Shown: positions 7,627-16,118, counted from the first letter of the stretch. The stretch is DNA of 39,780 nt from Catellatospora coxensis (GCF_016862635.1 NZ_BONI01000083.1:1-39780); one strand, 5' to 3'. Numbers and translations: made by a program. Notes: a model not told the origin generated them from the sequence alone.

Positions 7627-8172
7627 TCAGGGCCGCCTGCCCAGCCGAGTGAGCAGCGCCACGGCCACCGCCACGACGGCCAGGCCGACCACCAGCGCCA
7701 CCGTGGGGGTGGTGATGTACATGCCGGGCAGCACCGTCACCAGCAGCACCGTGAGCGCCCCGGCCGCGGCCAGCACCAGCCCCGAGCGCACCGCCCAGCG
7801 CAGCAGCACCTGGTTGTCCACGATCGCGTCGTACGGCAGCACCGCCGCCAGCGCCGCCGCGTTGTGCAGCAGGTAGAGAGCCACGGCGGTGCCCAGCAGC
7901 CGCCCGGTCGACGGCTCGGCCAGGAACAGCACCGTGTCGACGAGCCACATCCCGACCGTGGCCAGCATCACCAGGGTCACCACCACCCCGCCCGGGGCGA
8001 GCGCGGGCACGGCGGCCAGCGCCAGGAAAGCGAGCATCATCCGCGCGGGCAGCCCGCCCGGCGCGGCCAGCAGCAGGCCGGTGAACGCCGCCACGAAGAC
8101 CACCCCGCGCACCAGCAGCGGACCGCCGGTGATCCGGCCCAGGTCGCGGACCTGACTGAGCAGCTGCTTCAC
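7627..8172 (-). CDS. Small membrane protein of the MoxR/DUF58 operon
   Basis: 181-residue protein with about five or six hydrophobic segments and very short loops (for example LVRGVVFVAAFTGLLLAAPGG and VALVVGLAVVAVAVALLTRL at the C-terminus). I place the start at GTG 8172, which overlaps the DUF58 stop as GTGA; longer readings run back through the DUF58 gene. It is the last gene of the five-gene operon starting at 12018. No enzymatic motif is visible. Role unknown; position suggests a membrane partner of the DUF58-MoxR system. Confidence 0.7.
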   Translation of the reverse strand: MKQLLSQVRDLGRITGGPLLVRGVVFVAAFTGLLLAAPGGLPARMMLAFLALAAVPALAPGGVVVTLVMLATVGMWLVDTVLFLAEPSTGRLLGTAVALYLLHNAAALAAVLPYDAIVDNQVLLRWAVRSGLVLAAAGALTVLLVTVLPGMYITTPTVALVVGLAVVAVAVALLTRLGRRP

Positions 8173-9554
8173 CGCAGCACCGCCTTCGGGGCCGCGGCCA
8201 GCCGGGACACGTCCCGCAGCACGGCGTCGAGGCTGCCCGCGCCGGCCCAGGCGACCACCGGCACCCCGTGCTCGGCGAGCTGGCCCATGGTGTTCTCTCG
8301 TTCGGCCTTCCACAGCCGGTACGACACGTCGCTCCAGGTGTTCACGGGCGGCGAGACCAGGTCGGTGGGCAGCGTGTCCACGGCGACCACGAAGCGCCCC
8401 GAGCGGGCCAGGCCGGCCAGCATCGACGCCGACCGGGCGTCCAGCAGCGGGGTCAGCACGACGACCAGCGCCGCCGCGGAGATGCCCGCCGCGAGCTGCG
8501 CGCCGCCCCGCTCCTGCGCGGTCGGGCTCGGGTGGGCGTCCAGCAGCCACTCCAGCACCGTCAGGTACTGCCGCCGGCCACTGGCCGGGCGCAGGCGGCG
8601 GGCCTGCGCGCCGTACTCGAGCACCGAGACGCGGTCGCCGCGGTGCAGGTAGTGCTCGGCGATCGCCGCCGCCGCGCGGACGGAGCGGTCCAGCACCGAG
8701 GACGCGCCGCCGATGCCGCCGGAGCGGCCCGCGTCGGCCAGCAGGTCCAGCAGGACCACCACCTCGGCGTCACGGTCGGACAGCGTCGCCGCCACGTGCA
8801 GCCGCTCGGTGCGCAGCGAGACCCGCCAGTCGACGCGGCGCAGCCGGTCACCGGGCCCGAACTGGCGTACGCCCGCCAGCTCGCCGCCCTCGCCGGGCCG
8901 CCGTGAGCGGTGCTGGCCGACCAGGCCGGCCGCCCGGGGCATCGCCTCGTCGGCCTTGAACGGGTCGGTCAGCGGGTACACCTTCACGCCCAGCGCGCCG
9001 GTGACCACGGCCCGGCTGACCAGCAGCCCGTCCGCGGCGACCGCGTGCGCCGACGCCGGGCCCAGCCAGTGCCGCCCCCAACGCACCGCGGGGCCGGCCA
9101 GCTCGACGGCAGTCGCCACGCCCCGGGGCACCAGGGTCACGTACGGGCGGTTGCCGCCGCGCCGGGACGGGCCCGCGTCGGCGGCCCCGCCCTCCAGCCG
9201 CAGCCAGGGCGAGTGCTGCAGGTGCACCACCGTCAGGTCGTACCCGGTGATGTCGCGGTTCTCCACCTCGACGGTCGCGCCGAGGTCACCGCCCTCGACC
9301 GGGAACGACTCGACCGTCGACAGCCGCAGCCCCGGCAGCGTCCGCGGCCGCTTGGCCAGGGCGAACGCCACGCTCAGCGCCAGCGGCGCGGCGAGGATCA
9401 CCAGGTCGGTACGGCCCAGCAGCACGGCGGCGACCAGCAGCAGTCCGGCCACCAGCACCGCCCGGCCCAGCGCCCGGGTGGGCGCCCAGTTCTCGCCGGT
9501 GTCGGTGGACGCGACGGGCTCCAGGTCGCCCTCGGGGGAGGCTCCCTGGGACAT
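8169..9554 (-). CDS. DUF58 domain-containing protein
   Basis: 461 residues. Two adjacent hydrophobic segments near residues 30-65 anchor the protein. The DUF58 signature GVRQFGPGDRLRRVDWRVSLR is near residue 225, followed by a von Willebrand A-like fold starting EVVVLLDLLADAG. DUF58 proteins are regularly encoded with MoxR AAA+ ATPases and are thought to be their substrates or metal-binding partners in envelope-related assembly. The start ATG 9554 is 1 nt after the moxR stop (TGAGATG), so the two are translationally coupled; the next gene overlaps by GTGA. The exact substrate is not known. Confidence 0.88.
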   Translation of the reverse strand: MSQGASPEGDLEPVASTDTGENWAPTRALGRAVLVAGLLLVAAVLLGRTDLVILAAPLALSVAFALAKRPRTLPGLRLSTVESFPVEGGDLGATVEVENRDITGYDLTVVHLQHSPWLRLEGGAADAGPSRRGGNRPYVTLVPRGVATAVELAGPAVRWGRHWLGPASAHAVAADGLLVSRAVVTGALGVKVYPLTDPFKADEAMPRAAGLVGQHRSRRPGEGGELAGVRQFGPGDRLRRVDWRVSLRTERLHVAATLSDRDAEVVVLLDLLADAGRSGGIGGASSVLDRSVRAAAAIAEHYLHRGDRVSVLEYGAQARRLRPASGRRQYLTVLEWLLDAHPSPTAQERGGAQLAAGISAAALVVVLTPLLDARSASMLAGLARSGRFVVAVDTLPTDLVSPPVNTWSDVSYRLWKAERENTMGQLAEHGVPVVAWAGAGSLDAVLRDVSRLAAAPKAVLR

Positions 9555-9555
9555 C

Positions 9556-10635
9556 TCAGCCTCGCAGCCCGGTCGACCGGTACGGCGGGTCCAGCAGCTC
9601 GTCCTCTAACTCCGCCAGCCGCCGCCCGGGGGCCGGCTGGCGGCCCGGGGCCGCGGCGTGGCTCGGCAGCGCGCCGCTGACCGGGGCCGGCGTCGCGGCG
9701 AGCACCTCGGCCACCACCGAGACGGGGTCGATGCGCTTGAGCCACATCTCCGGCCGCAGCGTGATCCGGTGCGCCAGCGCGGGCAGCGCGACCGCCTTCA
9801 CGTCCTCCGGGATGACGTAGTCGCGCCCGGCCAGTGCGGCACGGGCCCGGGACAGCAGCAGCAGCGCCAGCGAGCCGCGCGGCGACGAGCCGACCAGCAC
9901 CGCCGGGTGCTCGCGGGTGGCCGCGGCCAGCGACACCAGGTAGCGGCAGATGGAGTCCTCGACCTCGATCTGCTCCAGCCCGGCCTGCATGCGCAGCAGG
10001 GTGGCCGCGTCGACGACCGGCTCGACCTCGGACTCCTCCTGGCGGCGGACCATGCGCCGGCGGAGCACGTTCAGCTCCTCGTCGGCCTCCGGGTAGCCGA
10101 ACGACACGCGCAGCATGAAGCGGTCCAGCTGCGCCTCGGGCAGCGGGTAGGTGCCCTCGTACTCGATCGGGTTGGCGGTGGCCAGCACGTGGAACGGGGC
10201 CTCCAGGCGGTACGTCACGCCCTCGACGGAGACCTGCTTCTCCTGCATCGCCTCCAGCAGCGCCGCCTGCGTCTTCGGCGGCGTGCGGTTGATCTCGTCG
10301 GCGAGCAGCAGGTTCGTGAAGACCGGGCCGGCCCGGAAGGTGAAGTCGTGGGTGCGCTGGTCGTACAGGAACGAGCCGGTCACGTCCGCGGGCAGCAGGT
10401 CGGGGGTGAACTGCAGGCGGCGGAAGTCCAGGCCCAGCGCCTGGGCGAAGGTGCGCGCGGTCAGCGTCTTGCCCAGACCGGGCAGGTCCTCCAGCAGCAC
10501 GTGGCCCCCGGCGAGGATGCCCGCCAGCACCAGCTCCAGCGAATCCCGCTTGCCCACCATCACGGTGCCGACCCGGTCGAGCACCTGCTGGGCGAGACGG
10601 CCCACCTCAGCGGCGGGGATCGGTTGCATGCTCAC
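9556..10635 (-). CDS. moxR: MoxR family AAA+ ATPase
   Basis: 359-residue AAA+ chaperone-like ATPase. Walker A is LPGLGKTLT at ~51-59 and Walker B is LLADEINR at ~110-117. Sensor 1 is ATANP, followed by GTYPLPEAQLDRFMLR, typical of the MoxR branch. Family role: assembly or maturation of a partner protein, here presumably the DUF58 product. The start GTG 10635 overlaps the previous stop as GTGA; ATG 10629 is an alternative. Oddity: Leu343, in the poorly conserved tail (RRLAELEDE), is encoded by TTA (9609-9607). This is the only TTA codon I found among the window's genes, so full translation may depend on the tRNA-Leu(UAA) at 4122-4205. Confidence 0.92.
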   Translation of the reverse strand: MSMQPIPAAEVGRLAQQVLDRVGTVMVGKRDSLELVLAGILAGGHVLLEDLPGLGKTLTARTFAQALGLDFRRLQFTPDLLPADVTGSFLYDQRTHDFTFRAGPVFTNLLLADEINRTPPKTQAALLEAMQEKQVSVEGVTYRLEAPFHVLATANPIEYEGTYPLPEAQLDRFMLRVSFGYPEADEELNVLRRRMVRRQEESEVEPVVDAATLLRMQAGLEQIEVEDSICRYLVSLAAATREHPAVLVGSSPRGSLALLLLSRARAALAGRDYVIPEDVKAVALPALAHRITLRPEMWLKRIDPVSVVAEVLAATPAPVSGALPSHAAAPGRQPAPGRRLAELEDELLDPPYRSTGLRG

Positions 10636-11249
10636 AGTTTCTCCAAGGCATTGACGATCACATCGAGTTCGCGAGGGCTGGGCGGGCGCTTGGCCGGCAC
10701 CGTGAGGAGCGTCCAGAGCGGATCACCGAGCAGCCTACGCGCGCGTTCGGGCTCGGTCGCGCGGTTCACGCCGTGGCGCTGGCGCAGCCGCTCGTCGACC
10801 ACCTCGGCCAGGCGCGGCTGCACCCGGCGCTGGAAGCGGGCGGCGTCGGTGTGGCTCCACTCCAGGATGGTCTCCCAGCGGGCCACCGCCAGCCGCAGGC
10901 CGTCGGTGACCTCGGACTGGTCGTCGGCGACGGCCCGGCCCGCGCGCCGGGGCGGTAGCGGGGCCTTGAGGGAGCGGGCCATCCGCCACACCCCCACCAC
11001 GGTCAGCGCCACCGCGAAGACCAGCGGCAGCGGCATGGTCAGGCTGAACACCTGCAGGGTGAGCCAGCCGGCGGCGGTCCAGGCGATCGCGAAGCCGAGC
11101 AGGCTCAGCCAGCGGGTCGCCTTCGGCCGGGGCGGGCGCGCCGCGACGGGGCCTTCCGGCCGGCTGAACCCGCCGAGCAGGTCACCCAGGGTCGCACCCT
11201 CGTCGACGTCACCGTCCACGTAGTCGTCATGCTCGCTGCGCTCGGTCAT
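10632..11249 (-). CDS. Hypothetical membrane protein of the MoxR operon
   Basis: 205 residues. An acidic N-terminus (MTERSEHDDYVDGDVDEGATLGDLL) precedes two close transmembrane segments near residues 48-85, then a basic, Arg-rich cytosolic domain of ~115 residues ending LDVIVNALEKL. I do not recognise a named domain. It lies between the DUF4129 gene and moxR, joined upstream through the 68-bp coupling repeat and downstream by a GTGA overlap. The first codons (ATG ACC GAG CGC AGC GAG) themselves resemble the start of the repeat micro-ORF, so the N-terminus may derive from a second, partial repeat unit. Confidence 0.75.
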   Translation of the reverse strand: MTERSEHDDYVDGDVDEGATLGDLLGGFSRPEGPVAARPPRPKATRWLSLLGFAIAWTAAGWLTLQVFSLTMPLPLVFAVALTVVGVWRMARSLKAPLPPRRAGRAVADDQSEVTDGLRLAVARWETILEWSHTDAARFQRRVQPRLAEVVDERLRQRHGVNRATEPERARRLLGDPLWTLLTVPAKRPPSPRELDVIVNALEKL

Positions 11250-11317
11250 GCCCCCTCCTCGCTGCGCTCGTCGAGGGCATACCCGGAGCTCATGATTCGC
11301 TCGCGAAGCTCGCTCAT
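11246..11317 (-). CDS. 23-codon micro-ORF of the 68-bp coupling repeat, copy 2
   Basis: Minus-strand frame beginning MSELRERIM and ending DERSEEGA. Its ATG overlaps the TGA of the DUF4129 gene (11314-11316), and its TGA overlaps the ATG at 11249 of the next gene; the start-to-start distance is exactly 68 nt. The 3' half can pair ATGCCCTC with GGGGGCAT (one G-U), burying the downstream start. GAGGAG within the DERSEE codons serves as ribosome site for the downstream gene. Confidence 0.6.
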   Translation of the reverse strand: MSELRERIMSSGYALDERSEEGA

Positions 11318-12018
11318 GCCTTCACCTCACCGCGGGTGGCGGCGGTCAGTTCGTCGCGCAGGCGGTGCAGGGAGGCCCTGGCCTGCAGGCGCATGTCGTC
11401 GTCGACGCGGTGGGTGGCGTAGCGGGCGCGGCGGTACACGTCGGCGAAGCCGTTGAGCACCCCGGCGTCCAGGCGGCGGCGGTGCAGCATGCGTACGACC
11501 AGGTCGGTGGCGGTGTCGTCGGGCAGGCGCGGCACGCCCGCGGCGGCGGCCGCCTGCTCCAGGCGCACCCAGCAGGCGATGACGGCGGTACGCGGATCGG
11601 CGGCGTCGTCGTCGAGGTCGAGCAGGCCCGCGTCCAGTGCCGCGACGACCTCCTCCTCGTCGGTCAGCTGCGCGATGCGCACCGGCGGCTTCTCCCGGAT
11701 GGCCCGGCGGCGGAACTTCGTGGTGGACTTCGCGGCGGCCTTGAGCAGCACCACCAGCACGGCCGCGCCGATGGCGAGGAGCACGACCAGCCCGACGACG
11801 CCCAGCCAGCCGGTGTCGGCGGCCTCCTCCGGCGGCGCGGACGGCGACGGGGTGGGGGTGCGCGGCGACGGCGAGGCGGTCGGGGTGGGGTTCGGCGACG
11901 CGGACTGCTCCGGCGCGGCCCGGCCGATCGGCAGGACCGAGACCGAGGCCGTCGCGGCCGCGAGCATCAGCAGCGCGGCCACGGCCAGCAACGGCCACCA
12001 GCGACGCAACGCTCCCAT
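11314..12018 (-). CDS. DUF4129 domain-containing membrane protein
   Basis: 234 residues. A signal-anchor segment (LLAVAALLMLAAATASVSVL) is followed by an extracytoplasmic Ser/Pro/Thr linker (SASPNPTPTASPSP...) and a second transmembrane segment at ~72-93. The cytosolic C-terminal DUF4129 domain (AVIACWVRLEQAAAAAGVPR ... RRRLDAGVLNGFADVYRRARYATH) follows. DUF4129 proteins co-occur with MoxR and DUF58 in actinobacteria; the molecular role is unknown. ATG 12018 is the first gene of the five-gene operon running to 7627. Confidence 0.85.
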   Translation of the reverse strand: MGALRRWWPLLAVAALLMLAAATASVSVLPIGRAAPEQSASPNPTPTASPSPRTPTPSPSAPPEEAADTGWLGVVGLVVLLAIGAAVLVVLLKAAAKSTTKFRRRAIREKPPVRIAQLTDEEEVVAALDAGLLDLDDDAADPRTAVIACWVRLEQAAAAAGVPRLPDDTATDLVVRMLHRRRLDAGVLNGFADVYRRARYATHRVDDDMRLQARASLHRLRDELTAATRGEVKA

Positions 12019-12086
12019 GTTCCCCGCTCCGATTTTCGCTTCTGCCCGGCGGCGTCAGGTCGCGGCCCGACGCGGTCGAGGTCGAC

Positions 12087-12863
12087 TCAGTCGAGGCCGG
12101 CGAGGTGCCGGGCCTGGCTCAGCACGTCGTCCAGCATGGCGGGTGTGAGCCGCCCGGTAAAGGTGTTCTGCTGGCTGACGTGGTACGAGCCGAGCAGCGC
12201 CGGTCCCCGCGACGAGCTGGCGGCGCCGCCCTCCGGGAGGAAGACGGCCCCGTGCCCGAACTTCGGACGCGGCACCGGCGGCTTGACGCCGTACACCGTG
12301 GACAGCGTAGGCCACCACGCCGCCCACGCGAACGCGCCGAGCGCGATCACCACCCGCAGAGTCGGCCGCAGCAGCGTGACCTCGCGGTGCAGCCAGGGGG
12401 CGCAGGTGTCGCGCTCGACCGGCGTCGGCTTGTTGTCCGGGGGCGCGCAGCGCACCGCCGCGGCGATGCGGACGTCGGTCAGGTGCAGCCCGTCGTCGCG
12501 GGACACGCTGGTGGGCTGGTTGGCCAGGCCCGCCCGGTGCAGCGCGGCGAACAGCACGTCACCGCTGCGGTCACCGGTGAAGATGCGCCCGGTGCGGTTG
12601 CCGCCGTGCGCCGCCGGGGCCAGCCCGAGGATGAGGATGCGGGCGTCGGCCGCGCCGAAGCCGGGGACCGGGCGGCCCCAGTACACCTCGTCGCGGAACG
12701 CGGCCCGCTTGGTCGCGGCGACCTCCTCCCGCCACGCCACCAGCCGGGGGCAGCGGCGGCAGCGGGAGACCTCCTCGTCGAGCGCGGCCAGCTCGGCCGC
12801 GCGCGAGGACGGGGTGCCGGCCGTCCCGGCGGGCCGCCGGGACGAGCCGTCGGCCGAGGTCAC
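12087..12863 (-). CDS. Uracil-DNA glycosylase, family 5 (UDGb) type
   Basis: 258-residue DNA-repair glycosylase removing uracil, and probably other deaminated bases, from DNA. Four cysteines (C35 and C38 in SRCRRCPRL, C139, C154) match the 4Fe-4S cluster of thermophile/actinobacterial UDGs. The active-site block ILGLAPAAHGGNRTGRIFTGD (~78-98) has AP-A-HG instead of the GEAPG of family 4, pointing to family 5. The C-terminal LLGSYHVSQQNTFTGRLT is the second conserved block. The start GTG 12863 overlaps the dienelactone hydrolase stop as GTGA; longer readings run through that gene. Confidence 0.9.
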   Translation of the reverse strand: MTSADGSSRRPAGTAGTPSSRAAELAALDEEVSRCRRCPRLVAWREEVAATKRAAFRDEVYWGRPVPGFGAADARILILGLAPAAHGGNRTGRIFTGDRSGDVLFAALHRAGLANQPTSVSRDDGLHLTDVRIAAAVRCAPPDNKPTPVERDTCAPWLHREVTLLRPTLRVVIALGAFAWAAWWPTLSTVYGVKPPVPRPKFGHGAVFLPEGGAASSSRGPALLGSYHVSQQNTFTGRLTPAMLDDVLSQARHLAGLD

Positions 12864-13540
12864 AGCTTGGTGCGCAGCAGCTCCACCGTGCGCGCCCAGG
12901 CGCTGGCCGCCGCCGAGGCGTTGTACACCTCGGGCCGGTCGTCGTTGACGAACGCGTGGTGGGTGCCGGGGTAGTCGTGCACGATGCAGGTGCCGCCGGC
13001 CTCCTCGATGGCGGCGCGGGCGGTCTTGATGCCGGGAGCGGCGGAGGTGCCGTCCTCCTCGCTGCAGTGGATCATCGCGGTCTTGCCCTGGTAGTTCGAC
13101 CACTGCGGGGCCATCCGCTCCCACGGCAGCGCCGGGTAGAAGCCGACCGCGGCCGTGATCTCGTCGCTGACCGTGGCCGACCACAGGGCGAGGCTGCCGC
13201 CCATGCAGAAGCCCACCGCGCCCACGCCGCCGGTGGTCTCCGGGCGTCCGGCCAGGTACGACGCGGCGCCGGCGATGTCCTTCGCGGCCTGGTCCATGGC
13301 CAGGCCCATCATCAGCTTGCCGGCCTCGTCGGGCTCGGTGGTGTGCGCGCCGTGGTACAGGTCGGGCGCGAGCGCCACGAACCCGGCCTCGGCGAACCGG
13401 TCGGCCAGCGAGATGATGTGCGGGACCAGCCCCCACCACTCCTGGATCACGATGACCGCGGGTCCGCTGCCGCTCCTGGGCAGCGCGAGGTAGCCCTCAC
13501 TGGTCCCCCCGTTGCTGGGGTAATCCACCATTTCACCCAT
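12860..13540 (-). CDS. Dienelactone hydrolase family protein
   Basis: 226-residue alpha/beta hydrolase. The catalytic triad is visible: nucleophile Cys112 in GFCMGGS, Asp163 in SEEDGTS, and His195 in PGTHHAF. The N-terminal half holds the oxyanion motif QEWWGLVPH. The family hydrolyses dienelactones in chlorocatechol degradation, but many actinobacterial members act on other esters, and no catabolic partner is nearby. ATG 13540 has a GGAGG 8 nt upstream. It is transcribed with the overlapping uracil-DNA glycosylase gene. Confidence 0.9.
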   Translation of the reverse strand: MGEMVDYPSNGGTSEGYLALPRSGSGPAVIVIQEWWGLVPHIISLADRFAEAGFVALAPDLYHGAHTTEPDEAGKLMMGLAMDQAAKDIAGAASYLAGRPETTGGVGAVGFCMGGSLALWSATVSDEITAAVGFYPALPWERMAPQWSNYQGKTAMIHCSEEDGTSAAPGIKTARAAIEEAGGTCIVHDYPGTHHAFVNDDRPEVYNASAAASAWARTVELLRTKL

Positions 13541-13635
13541 TGGTCGTCCTCCTGACGGTCAGTCGTCATTGGCTGGTCGCACAGTCGTGGCGTTCCGGGT
13601 AGCCAACCACACCGGACGGTACCGGGGAAGACGAC

Positions 13636-13684
13636 GGCGGCGTGGCGAAAGTTACGACTTATGGTCGTAACTCACCACGCCGCC
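13636..13684 (-). terminator. Two-tier hairpin downstream of an LppU-like gene
   Basis: Outer stem GGCGGCGTGG/CCACGCCGCC (10 bp), then a small internal loop, then inner stem GTTACGAC/GTCGTAAC (8 bp) with loop TTATG. It begins about 30 nt after the minus-strand stop at 13716. Probably a terminator; no U-tract. Confidence 0.55.
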
Positions 13685-13715
13685 GCAGAAGTGATATAGC
13701 GGACGCGAGCTCAGC

Positions 13716-14174
13716 TCACTTGGCAGCCAGGCACCAGACGTCGCCGGTGCCGGTGCCGGTGCCGTACCAGATGGCGGCGATGGCGGTGGGGAACGCGCTG
13801 CACGGGTTGCCCACGGCCATCTGCGCGCTGAAGGCGGTCTTGGTGAACTTGTCCTCGACCAGGCCGACGACCTTGTTCTTCGCCGCCGGGTCGGCGCAGT
13901 CGACGACCTTGGCGTCGTCCACGTCCTGGAACTCGTTGACGCAGTCGCCCACGCTGGCCGTGGTCACGCTACCGGTGATGTTGTCCCACAGCTCGCCCAG
14001 CCCGGCGCCCAGGCCGACCTTGACGGCGATGACGACGGCGGCGACGACCACCAGGCCGAGCACCTTCTTGATCGCTCCACCGGACTTCTTCGGCGGCTCG
14101 ACGGCCTCCGGCACAGCGGGGGTGAACTGCGAACCCGCGGCGGCGGGCGCCGCAGCAGCTTCCTGCTCGCTCAT
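13716..14174 (-). CDS. LppU/SCO3897-like membrane-anchored protein, paralogue 1
   Basis: 152 residues. A short cytosolic Ala/Pro-rich start (MSEQEAAAAP) and a Lys-rich stop-transfer precede one transmembrane segment (VLGLVVVAAVVIAVKVGLGAG, ~45-65). The extracytoplasmic domain follows, with pattern VGDCVNEF-DVDDAKVVDC...KVVGLVED...NPCSAFP...DVWCL. The four cysteines probably form two disulfides. The pattern resembles the LppU family known in mycobacteria and streptomycetes, whose function is unknown. ATG 14174 has GGAAGGA 7 nt upstream. The next gene upstream, at 14404, encodes a paralogue with the same cysteine spacing. Confidence 0.78.
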   Translation of the reverse strand: MSEQEAAAAPAAAGSQFTPAVPEAVEPPKKSGGAIKKVLGLVVVAAVVIAVKVGLGAGLGELWDNITGSVTTASVGDCVNEFQDVDDAKVVDCADPAAKNKVVGLVEDKFTKTAFSAQMAVGNPCSAFPTAIAAIWYGTGTGTGDVWCLAAK

Positions 14175-14403
14175 TGCACATTCCTTCCGAGGGGTGCCCT
14201 CGTCCGGATCGGGTCGCGGCCGGGGCGGGAATCTCACGCAAGGTCACGGAGACGGCGTTACCTTAGCGTTGGCTGTGAATCTTCGCGACCCGGTTGACGG
14301 GCACCCTCGGCATGCGGTACGTACGGCCAGGCAGCGCCGCCGGTTCAGCGGCGCGTGCTCCACCGTTCAGCGATGACGGATCCTGGTCCGTGACGCGGGC
14401 CGC

Positions 14404-14850
14404 TCACTTCTTGACCGGCTCCAGGCACCACACGCTGCCCCGGCCGCCCTTGCGGCCGATCCAGATCGCGGACTCCGTCGTGGGGTACGGGTCGCAGGCG
14501 CTGTCGGCATTGAACTCGGTCTCGGTCTTGTCCGGCAGGACCCCGGCGACCCGGTTCGCCGCCTCCGCCGAGGTGCAGTCCACCACCCGCGCGTCGTTCA
14601 CGTCGGCGAAGGAGTTGACGCAGTCGCCGACCTTCGCGTTCGCCACGTTGCTCTCGACGGCCTCGACGATGTCCTTGAAGAAGCCGCTGACCGCGTCCGG
14701 CTTCACGGCGAGCACCAGTCCACCCCCGCAGCAGCACAGCAGCAGCACAGCGGCGATGACGATGGCGATGGTCTTACCGGTCTTGCGGCGCGGGGGCGTC
14801 GGAACGGCGTAGTGGGACGACGGCGCCTGCTGGCCGGGCTGCTCGTACAT
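14404..14850 (-). CDS. LppU/SCO3897-like membrane-anchored protein, paralogue 2
   Basis: 148 residues, same architecture as its neighbour. It has a Pro/Gln-rich N-terminus (MYEQPGQQAPSSHYAVP), a basic patch, and one transmembrane segment containing a CCC run (AIVIAAVLLLCCCGGGLVLAV). The outside domain reads VGDCVNSFADVNDARVVDC ... DSACDPYP ... GSVWCL. The conserved cysteines and the final WCL match paralogue 1, so the pair is a tandem duplication that has diverged strongly. ATG 14850 is chosen because upstream residues are poorly coding. The spacing of 229 bp suggests separate promoters. Confidence 0.78.
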   Translation of the reverse strand: MYEQPGQQAPSSHYAVPTPPRRKTGKTIAIVIAAVLLLCCCGGGLVLAVKPDAVSGFFKDIVEAVESNVANAKVGDCVNSFADVNDARVVDCTSAEAANRVAGVLPDKTETEFNADSACDPYPTTESAIWIGRKGGRGSVWCLEPVKK

Positions 14851-14984
14851 GGGGAACCTTCGTGATCGAGGGGTGGTGGTGCGGTCATTCTGTCGTGGCC
14901 GCCCGCTCTCCGCCGACCCGTCGCCGCGCCGTCCGGCGGTTCCCGCAGCCCGCCGGACGGCACCGGCCGCAGTCCCGACCGAAA

Positions 14985-15020
14985 GGACGGCCCGCACGAG
15001 CCACATCGTGCGGGCCGTCC
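14985..15020 (-). terminator. Perfect hairpin terminator after the HAAS gene
   Basis: 15-bp perfect stem GGACGGCCCGCACGA/TCGTGCGGGCCGTCC with loop GCCACA. On the minus strand it is followed by TTTC. It lies about 50 nt after the stop at 15072. Confidence 0.8.
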
Positions 15021-15071
15021 TGGTCGTTCAGCTGCGTTGCCGTCCGCTGTCCCGCCGAGGCGCGCCCGCTC

Positions 15072-16118
15072 TCACCGGCTGGGGCTCGGCAGCGGTGCGG
15101 GAGTTCCCGACGGGGTGACCGAGGGGGTCACGGCCGGGGACGGGGTGCCCGACGGCGACGGTCCGGCCGACGGGACGCCGGCGGCCGGCGTCTGCCACGG
15201 CAGCGGCTCCGGCGACACCGCCACCCAGGGCAGCTGCGGCGCGGTGAGGTCGGGGCAGGACGGGTAGACGACCCGCCACTCCCAGCCCCGGCCACCTCCG
15301 TTGGGGCCCTCCCAGCCGAAACGCTGCGCGCAGTAGCCGAGCACGATCGGGCTGCCGTCCTGGTCGACCAGGCGCGCGCCCTGGATGATCTGGCCGTCCG
15401 GGCCGAGCACGAAGATGTCGTTGACCTGCTGATACGGGTCGGGTGCCCAGGACGTCGGCGACGACTCCCGCCAGAACGAACCCATCAGGCGGTCGTCCGC
15501 CGCGACCCACAGCCCCAGCCCGAACACCGCCACCACCGCCGTCACCGCGCCCAGCGCCACCCGATCCCGGCGACGGGTGGGCGGAGCCGCCGCGGTGCGC
15601 CGGCCGAGCCAGATCGAGCCGATCACGAACACGGCCAGCACCAGCAGGCCGAGCACGGTGCTGCCCTCGAAGCGCGGCAGCAGGCCCAGCCCGTCGCCGT
15701 CCCGCCACAGCTGCGCCACCAGCATCGCGGCCAGCCAGCCGCGCACGACCCACCAGGCCGGGCGCAGCAGCGCCAGGAACTCGCCGAGGCGCGCGTACCC
15801 GATGACCGGGCCGAGCCGGCGGTCCAGCCCCGACCAGCGCGCCCGCACGCGGGACACGGCCCGCCCGGCCCAGGCGAACGTCCGGCTGGGACCCCCCGTG
15901 TGGCCCAGCGTCGCGCGCAGTTCGGCGGCGTACGCGCTGGGCGGCCCGAGCCGCTCGGTCAGCGTCGCGCCACCGCCCTCGGCCTCGATCTCCGCCGCCA
16001 CCTCGGCCAGGTGCGCCGGCAGGTCCTCGAGCAGGTCGTTGCGTGCCTGCTCGGGCAGATCAGCCAGGGCCGCGCCGACCTGCGCCGCATACTGTGCGAT
16101 CTCGACTTGCTCGCTCAT
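15072..16118 (-). CDS. HAAS-domain membrane protein, partner of PadR
   Basis: 348 residues. The N-terminal ~65 residues (YAAQVGAALADLPEQARNDLLEDLPAHLAEVAAEI ...) form the helical HAAS/DUF1700-type domain that typically partners with PadR regulators. After that come three or four transmembrane segments between ~115 and ~210, an extracytoplasmic domain, and a Ser/Pro/Thr-rich tail (PSPSGTPSPAVTPSVTPSG). The start ATG 16118 is coupled to padR through the 68-bp repeat. HAAS proteins are thought to bind the PadR partner at the membrane and so signal envelope state; that is inference here. Confidence 0.8.
   Translation of the reverse strand: MSEQVEIAQYAAQVGAALADLPEQARNDLLEDLPAHLAEVAAEIEAEGGGATLTERLGPPSAYAAELRATLGHTGGPSRTFAWAGRAVSRVRARWSGLDRRLGPVIGYARLGEFLALLRPAWWVVRGWLAAMLVAQLWRDGDGLGLLPRFEGSTVLGLLVLAVFVIGSIWLGRRTAAAPPTRRRDRVALGAVTAVVAVFGLGLWVAADDRLMGSFWRESSPTSWAPDPYQQVNDIFVLGPDGQIIQGARLVDQDGSPIVLGYCAQRFGWEGPNGGGRGWEWRVVYPSCPDLTAPQLPWVAVSPEPLPWQTPAAGVPSAGPSPSGTPSPAVTPSVTPSGTPAPLPSPSR

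Noticed and set aside
7627-12018. MoxR-DUF58-DUF4129 operon as a novel system
   Set aside because: This gene set is common in actinobacteria; only the repeat junction and the TTA codon are unusual here.
13636-13684. Possible small RNA or tRNA fragment
   Set aside because: A simple two-tier hairpin after a stop codon without tRNA features; the terminator explanation is sufficient.
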